The position numbers were made by a program, and so were the translations under genes. The notes below the pieces were generated by a model. The model saw nothing but the letters and a program-made list of their open reading frames with translations. It had not been told where the DNA came from and searched no databases. Shown here piece after piece: positions 26,110 through 30,176 of a stretch of 30,176 nt of DNA (position 1 is the first letter of the stretch; every line of letters begins with the position of its first letter). The stretch lies in the IMG/VR virus record IMGVR_UViG_3300032240_002801, positions 1 to 30,176 of that record; one strand, written 5' to 3'. The DNA is from a virus.

Positions 26110-27510
26110 ATGGCATTAAATTCATTTTTTCTTCAAGGATCTCCTGGAGAGCAACGATTAATACAAGAATTAATAAATGAACATTTAAAAATATATGGTG
26201 TTGAAGTTTTATACATACCTAGAAAATTTGTCAGAAAAGATACTATTTTTAGAGAAGTTCAAACATCAAGATTTGATGATAATTATTCTATTGAGGCATA
26301 CGTTAGTAATTTTGATGGTTATGGTGGATCTGGAGATATTTTAACTAAATTTGGGATGAGTTTAAGAGATGAATTAACATTAATAATTTCAAAAGAAAGA
26401 TTTGAAGATTTTATTTCTCCATTTTTAGAAGGAATGGATGATAATGAAATAGTTTTAACAACAAGACCTAGAGAAGGTGATATTATTTACTTTCCTCTTG
26501 GTAAAAGATTATTTGAAGTTAAATTTGTTGAACATGAACAACCATTTTACCAATTAGGAAAAACTTATGTTTATGAATTAAAGTGTGAATTATTTGAGTA
26601 TGAAGATGAAATTGGAGGATTTTCTGATGTTAGCACTGCGGTTGATGAAATAGATAATACTTTGCAGCAACAAGGATATATTACATCTTTACAACTATTT
26701 TCCTTTGGCCAAACTGCAAATGCTACATCTACAATTTCTAGTAGATACGTTAGAAGAATATTTATTAATAATGATGGTAATGGTTATACTGGAATTCCTA
26801 CAGTAGGTTTTTCTCCAGCACCATCCGGTGGAACATCAGCTTCTGCGGTAGCTATTACTACATGTAAAGGTGGAATTTGTTCAATAAAAGAAATATTATT
26901 AATTAATCCAGGATCTGGATATACTTCTATACCAAGTGTCACTATATATTCTAATGGAAGTGGTGTTGGTGCAGCAGCAACTGCAGAAATTGTAGAAGGA
27001 TCATATGGTGTTGGTGTTGTTGGAATTAGTAGTTATGGTGAAGGTTATGTAAGACCTCCACTAGTAACGTTTAGTAACCCTACAGTTGGATCTGGAATTA
27101 CTGCAAAGGGAATTTCAGTTGTTGGAACATCTGGATCTATAACTCAAATATTAATAAGAGATGCTGGTATTGGATATAGTAGTTCCCCATCAATAACAAT
27201 TGCTCCACCTCCTCTTTTAACTGGAATAGGTACTTATGCCTTCAATGAAATAATAAGAGGATCAGAATCTGGGACAACTTCTAGAGTTAAATCTTGGGAT
27301 AAAGATACAAATATTTTAACTCTTGGGGTAATTGATGGGTCATTTATTCCTGGAGAAACAATAGTTGGAACTTCATCTTCAGCAATATATACTTTAAAAA
27401 CAGTATCTGGAACTGAATTTTCCGATAAATATGAACAGAATGATCAAATAGAAGAAGAGGCAGATCTAATTCTAGACTTTACAGAATCAAATCCATTCGG
27501 TAATTACTAA
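26110..27510 (+). CDS. 14: neck protein gp14, with repeat insertion
   Basis: Homologue of T4 gp14, partner of gp13 in the neck. The first 180 residues match the family: YGVEVLYIPRKFV (T4 RGVECYYVPREYV), FGMSLRDELTLII, EGDIIYFPLGKRLFEV and QPFYQLGKTY. The C-terminal ESNPFGNY corresponds to the T4 ending ESSPFDND. At 466 residues it is nearly twice T4 gp14 (256). Much of the difference is an inserted segment (about 210-375) with four G-x-G-Y repeats. The start is placed at ATG 26110, one base after the gp13 stop; an in-frame TTG at 26101 would overlap gp13 and adds only three residues. The stop overlaps the gp15 ATG (TAATG). Confidence 0.92.
   Translation: MALNSFFLQGSPGEQRLIQELINEHLKIYGVEVLYIPRKFVRKDTIFREVQTSRFDDNYSIEAYVSNFDGYGGSGDILTKFGMSLRDELTLIISKERFEDFISPFLEGMDDNEIVLTTRPREGDIIYFPLGKRLFEVKFVEHEQPFYQLGKTYVYELKCELFEYEDEIGGFSDVSTAVDEIDNTLQQQGYITSLQLFSFGQTANATSTISSRYVRRIFINNDGNGYTGIPTVGFSPAPSGGTSASAVAITTCKGGICSIKEILLINPGSGYTSIPSVTIYSNGSGVGAAATAEIVEGSYGVGVVGISSYGEGYVRPPLVTFSNPTVGSGITAKGISVVGTSGSITQILIRDAGIGYSSSPSITIAPPPLLTGIGTYAFNEIIRGSESGTTSRVKSWDKDTNILTLGVIDGSFIPGETIVGTSSSAIYTLKTVSGTEFSDKYEQNDQIEEEADLILDFTESNPFGNY
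26749..27210 (+). repeat. four G-x-G-Y beta repeats inserted in gp14
   Basis: The clearest set in the window: DGNGYTGIPTVGF, PGSGYTSIPSVTI, YGEGYVRPPLVTF and AGIGYSSSPSITI, spaced about 40-45 residues apart. Each is led by a strand such as RRIFI, KEILLI or TQILI and followed by a glycine/alanine-rich linker. They define the consensus used to recognise the more diverged copies elsewhere. Confidence 0.75.
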
Positions 27511-28307
27511 TGTTAGGAACTTATTACTATCACGAAATTATTAGAAAAACAATAGTTTCATTTGGAACTTTGTTTAACCAAATGTATATAAAGCATAAAG
27601 ATGATGGTGGAGACACTTACAGCGAGATAAGAGTTCCTATTTCTTACGGTCCATCTCAAAAATTTCTAGCAAGAATTGAACAGCAAGCAGACTTAAATAA
27701 ACCAGTTCAAATTACATTACCAAGAATGTCTTTTGAAATGAATTCAATACAATATGATTCGTCAAGAAAATCTGGAGTAACCCAAACATTTAAAGCATCT
27801 GATGGGACTAATTTGAAAAAAGTATATTTGCCAGTTCCATATAATATTGGTTTTGAATTAAATATTTTAAGCAAATTAAATGATGATTCTTTACAGATTA
27901 TAGAACAAATATTACCATATTTTCAACCATCATTTACATTGACTGTTGATTTAATAAATTCAATAGGGGAAAAAAGAGATATTCCTGTGGTGTTAGAAAA
28001 TATTTCTTTTCAAGATGATTATGAAGGTGATTTTTCTTCGAGAAGAGCTTTAATTTATACATTACAATTTACCGCAAAAACATACTTATTTGGTCCTATT
28101 GCTACTACTACAGATGGATTAATTCGTAAAGTTCAAGTTGATACGCATACGACTACTGATATAACATCTGCCAAGAGAGAAATAAGATATACAGTTAAAC
28201 CAGATCCAGTAAATGCACAACCGGATGATGATTTTGGATTTAATGGTTCTTGGGAATATTTTGATGATGGTAAAACTTACAGTTCATCTCAACAAACTGA
28301 TATTTGA
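27510..28307 (+). CDS. 15: tail sheath terminator gp15
   Basis: Homologue of T4 gp15, the hexameric ring that caps the tail tube and sheath and binds the gp13/gp14 neck. At 265 residues it is close to T4 gp15 (272). Shared blocks include an early Y-Y-x-x-x-x-R-K core, EIRVPISYG (T4 FIRVPITYA), ITLPRMSFEM, IIEQILPYFQPSFT (T4 IVEQILPYFQPHFN), and a late SSRRALIYTLQF followed by DGLIRKVQVDTH. The ATG overlaps the gp14 stop by one base, which indicates coupled translation and stoichiometric neck assembly. The gp16 start follows five bases after its stop. No insertion like those in gp8 and gp14 is seen. Confidence 0.94.
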   Translation: MLGTYYYHEIIRKTIVSFGTLFNQMYIKHKDDGGDTYSEIRVPISYGPSQKFLARIEQQADLNKPVQITLPRMSFEMNSIQYDSSRKSGVTQTFKASDGTNLKKVYLPVPYNIGFELNILSKLNDDSLQIIEQILPYFQPSFTLTVDLINSIGEKRDIPVVLENISFQDDYEGDFSSRRALIYTLQFTAKTYLFGPIATTTDGLIRKVQVDTHTTTDITSAKREIRYTVKPDPVNAQPDDDFGFNGSWEYFDDGKTYSSSQQTDI

Positions 28308-28312
28308 ATAAT

Positions 28313-28738
28313 ATGAAAAATAGTTACGATAAATTGGATAAAGCATTAAATCTTGACAGTCAAATAATTGAAAGTGATTCTAAAAAATGTGAGATAGAAA
28401 TTATCAAACCTAGAGAAGAAAATGATATTAAGAAAGATTATGAATATACTCGTGCAAATCTTTATTCTTTAATTGAAAAAGGTCAAGAAGCAATTAATGG
28501 AATTATGGAACTTGCTGGAGAAGGAGGTTCCCCAAGAGCATATGAAGTTGCTGGTCAATTAATTAAAAGTGTTGCTGATACAACAGACAAATTAATCGAC
28601 CTTCAAAAGAAACTTAAGGATGTTGAAGAGGATACTGTTAAAACAACTAATAATGTTACGAATAATGCAGTATTTGTTGGTTCAACTTCAGAACTCTCAA
28701 AATTACTGAAACAAGGTTTTCTAAATAATAAAGAGTAA
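28313..28738 (+). CDS. 16: small terminase subunit gp16
   Basis: Homologue of T4-like gp16, the small terminase subunit that recognises phage DNA and regulates the packaging motor gp17. From ATG 28313 the protein has 141 residues (T4: 164). The core (about residues 43-100), with YTRANLYSLIEKGQEAINGI, then SPRAYEVAGQLIKSV and DKLIDLQKKLKDVEE, is characteristic of cyanophage gp16 and should be mostly helical, with a coiled coil at the end. The C-terminal VGSTSELSKLLKQ is also typical. An in-frame TTG at 28304 overlapping the gp15 stop would add three residues and is less likely. The large subunit gp17 is expected downstream but is not reached in this window. Confidence 0.92.
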   Translation: MKNSYDKLDKALNLDSQIIESDSKKCEIEIIKPREENDIKKDYEYTRANLYSLIEKGQEAINGIMELAGEGGSPRAYEVAGQLIKSVADTTDKLIDLQKKLKDVEEDTVKTTNNVTNNAVFVGSTSELSKLLKQGFLNNKE

Positions 28739-28750
28739 ACAAATATTTTA

Positions 28751-30176
28751 ATGAGTTGGTCTAACAAATACAAAAGATCAATAAATTGTGATTCCCCAAA
28801 AGGGTTTTCTCAACGTGCTCATTGTGCTGCCCGAAGAAAAAGAGCAAAAGGTGAAAATACTAAATCAAGGTCCCCCTTTAATGAAATGCATCAAGTCAAA
28901 TCCCACAAATCAATTGAACAAATAGCAAAGAAACATCGTCTTGAAGTTTCTTTTGTAAAGAATCAACTTAAAATGGGAATTCCAATTGAACATGAACATA
29001 CTAAAGATAAAGATCTTGCAACTGATATTGCTTTACAGCATCTTGATGAAATCCCAGACTACTACACAAGACTTAAAAAAATGGAAGCATCTGCAAAGAA
29101 AGAACATAAAAAATTTAAAGATGTTACAGAAGAAAAAATGGGTCTTTGGGCAAATATTCGTGCCAAAAGAAAAAGGGGAGAAAAACCAGCAAAACCGGGA
29201 GAAAAGGGATATCCAAAAACTTTAGATATTGAAGAAGGTTTGAAACAAGCACGTAAAAATGTAGGTGCTAGTAAGTGCTGGCCTGGCAAAGTTGCTAAAG
29301 GAACAAAAATAAAAAATGGAATAGAAGTTCCAGACTGTCGTCCTATTAAAGAAGAAACTGGAATGGTTAGATATTGTCCAAAATGTGAAAAAGAAGAAAC
29401 TCGTGATGAATGCAAGTATGGACCTAAGTATTGGGATATGTTTTCAACTCCAGTTGCTTTAGCATCAAATTCATATGATCCCAATAAACCACATCCAGCA
29501 AATGAAGAAAAGGATCACGAGTATTCTATGGCTCGTTCTGAACTTTCAACAATTATTAGTGCTGCTAAAAGATTAAAGAAAAAAATTGGTAAAGGTGAAG
29601 GTAATCTTGAAGCATGGGTTCAATCAAAAATCACTAAGGCAGCAGATTATATTGATACTGCAGCAGATTATGTTGATAGTGGTGAAATGAAAGAAGAAAC
29701 TGCAGTTGCTAAAAAACCAAAAAAACCACTAACGCCAGAACAAATAAGAAGTAAAGCAGAAAAACTTCATAGATTAATGTTAGCTGCTAAGGCAGGGCCT
29801 AAAACATCTGATGTTGCAAAAGAATCTGTAAGTATTGAAGATGCTAATGGAAATCATTATGCAGAGTTTATTGATATTATCAAACCAGAACCATTAAAAC
29901 CAAGTATAGGTATTGGTAGCAAACTCGTTGGCGAAGGTGTTTCTAATGAACCAAAGTTAAAACCTGGTTCTGGACTTGGTGGCGGAAAACCAGTTTATGA
30001 AAAAGGAAAAGAACCAAAACCAACAGGTGCTAAATTGCCTTTACAAAAAACTAATGAGGGAAAAACTCTTTCTCAATTTATGATTGAGGCATCTGCTGCT
30101 TGGCAAAGAAAAGAGGGAAAGAATCCTGAGGGTGGTCTAAATAAAAAAGGAATTGCTTCTTACCGCAAGCAACATC
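28751..30176 (+). CDS. mosaic basic phage protein with cysteine modules (partial, runs off right edge)
   Basis: Open from ATG 28751 to the window end, 475 residues without a stop, starting 12 bases after gp16. It is a chain of short modules known from marine phage proteins: C-x2-PKGFSQ-x3-C (13-25); a DUF5661-like EHTKDKDLATDIALQHLDEIPDYY (82-105); a basic GLWANIRAKRKRGEKPAKPG (131-150); CWPGKVAKGT...VPDC (176-196); a zinc-ribbon-like YCPKCEKEETRDEC (208-221); a helical GEGNLEAWVQSKITKAADYIDTAADY (282-307); a proline/lysine/glycine linker (315-436); and a C-terminal AWQRKEGKNPEGGLNKKG (450-467). The high lysine content suggests nucleic-acid contact or packaging with DNA. The function is unknown; its place between gp16 and the expected gp17 suggests a packaging or virion role. 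Module names are from memory. Confidence 0.8.
   Translation, partial: MSWSNKYKRSINCDSPKGFSQRAHCAARRKRAKGENTKSRSPFNEMHQVKSHKSIEQIAKKHRLEVSFVKNQLKMGIPIEHEHTKDKDLATDIALQHLDEIPDYYTRLKKMEASAKKEHKKFKDVTEEKMGLWANIRAKRKRGEKPAKPGEKGYPKTLDIEEGLKQARKNVGASKCWPGKVAKGTKIKNGIEVPDCRPIKEETGMVRYCPKCEKEETRDECKYGPKYWDMFSTPVALASNSYDPNKPHPANEEKDHEYSMARSELSTIISAAKRLKKKIGKGEGNLEAWVQSKITKAADYIDTAADYVDSGEMKEETAVAKKPKKPLTPEQIRSKAEKLHRLMLAAKAGPKTSDVAKESVSIEDANGNHYAEFIDIIKPEPLKPSIGIGSKLVGEGVSNEPKLKPGSGLGGGKPVYEKGKEPKPTGAKLPLQKTNEGKTLSQFMIEASAAWQRKEGKNPEGGLNKKGIASYRKQH

Noticed and set aside
28304-28312. TTG starts for gp16 (28304) and gp14 (26101)
   Set aside because: Each lies three codons before an in-frame ATG and overlaps the previous gene; the ATG starts keep the family N-termini and need no rare start codon.
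28986-29225. 79-codon + strand frame overlapping the mosaic gene
   Set aside because: Lysine-rich low-complexity product in a shifted frame of a better supported gene; no family resemblance.
29062-29484. 140-codon open frame on the minus strand, rich in Phe and Ser
   Set aside because: It is the antisense of lysine/glutamate-rich codons in the mosaic protein, which reads openly on the + strand with known modules.
1-30176. Search for tRNA genes, CRISPR arrays, insertion sequences, integrase or attachment sites
   Set aside because: No cloverleaf-like intergenic segment, no regularly spaced direct DNA repeats and no transposase or recombinase protein were seen; the gaps between genes are too short (all under 100 bases) to hold them.

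Overview
The window looks like part of the late (virion structural) gene cluster of a marine T4-like myovirus, most likely a cyanophage of Prochlorococcus/Synechococcus or a close relative infecting another low-GC marine host such as SAR11. The evidence is the very AT-rich sequence, the gene order gp25 - gp6 - giant gp7-position protein - gp8 - DUF4815-type protein - gp13 - gp14 - gp15 - gp16, exact T4-type late promoter octamers (TATAAATA) in two gaps between genes, and a phage-borne speD, an auxiliary metabolic gene known from cyanophages. Every gene I can support is on the + strand and genes are packed end to end, often overlapping by 1 to 11 bases. No tRNA, rRNA, CRISPR, insertion sequence or integrase is visible.

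Layout. Bases 1-102 are the 3' end of an unidentified gene. Bases 142-468 encode a small S-adenosylmethionine decarboxylase (SpeD) with its pyruvoyl cleavage site intact. Bases 537-782 encode an 81-residue protein of unknown function whose ribosome binding site lies inside a strong hairpin. A late promoter at 783-790 opens the baseplate wedge block: gp25 (818-1219), gp6 (1221-3101) and a 4239-residue giant protein (3103-15822) in the position of T4 gp7. A second late promoter (15825-15832) precedes gp8 (15858-17420), which is followed by a 2361-residue DUF4815-type structural protein (17427-24512). Two tiny overlapping genes follow (24512-24887). After a weaker late promoter come a small structural protein (24920-25258), the neck proteins gp13 and gp14, the tail terminator gp15, the small terminase subunit gp16 (ending at 28738), and a mosaic, basic, cysteine-containing protein that runs off the right edge.

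How the genes work together. gp25, gp6, the giant protein and gp8 should build the baseplate wedge. The DUF4815-type protein probably supplies the baseplate periphery or host-contact parts that T4 makes from gp9-gp12 and wac, none of which I can recognise here. gp13/gp14 and gp15 close the head and the tail and join them, and gp16 acts in DNA packaging. SpeD would feed polyamine (spermidine) synthesis in the infected host.

The most striking feature is module sharing. A glycine/tyrosine beta repeat (roughly G-x-G-Y-x-x-x-P-x-[VI]-x-[IF]) is inserted in four different virion proteins (giant protein, gp8, DUF4815-type protein, gp14). A second module built around an I-[DN]-[DN]-E-I-I-x-Y core is shared by the giant protein and the DUF4815-type protein. 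These insertions largely explain why gp8 and gp14 are much longer than their T4 counterparts. All identifications are made by eye from remembered family sequences; no database search was run.
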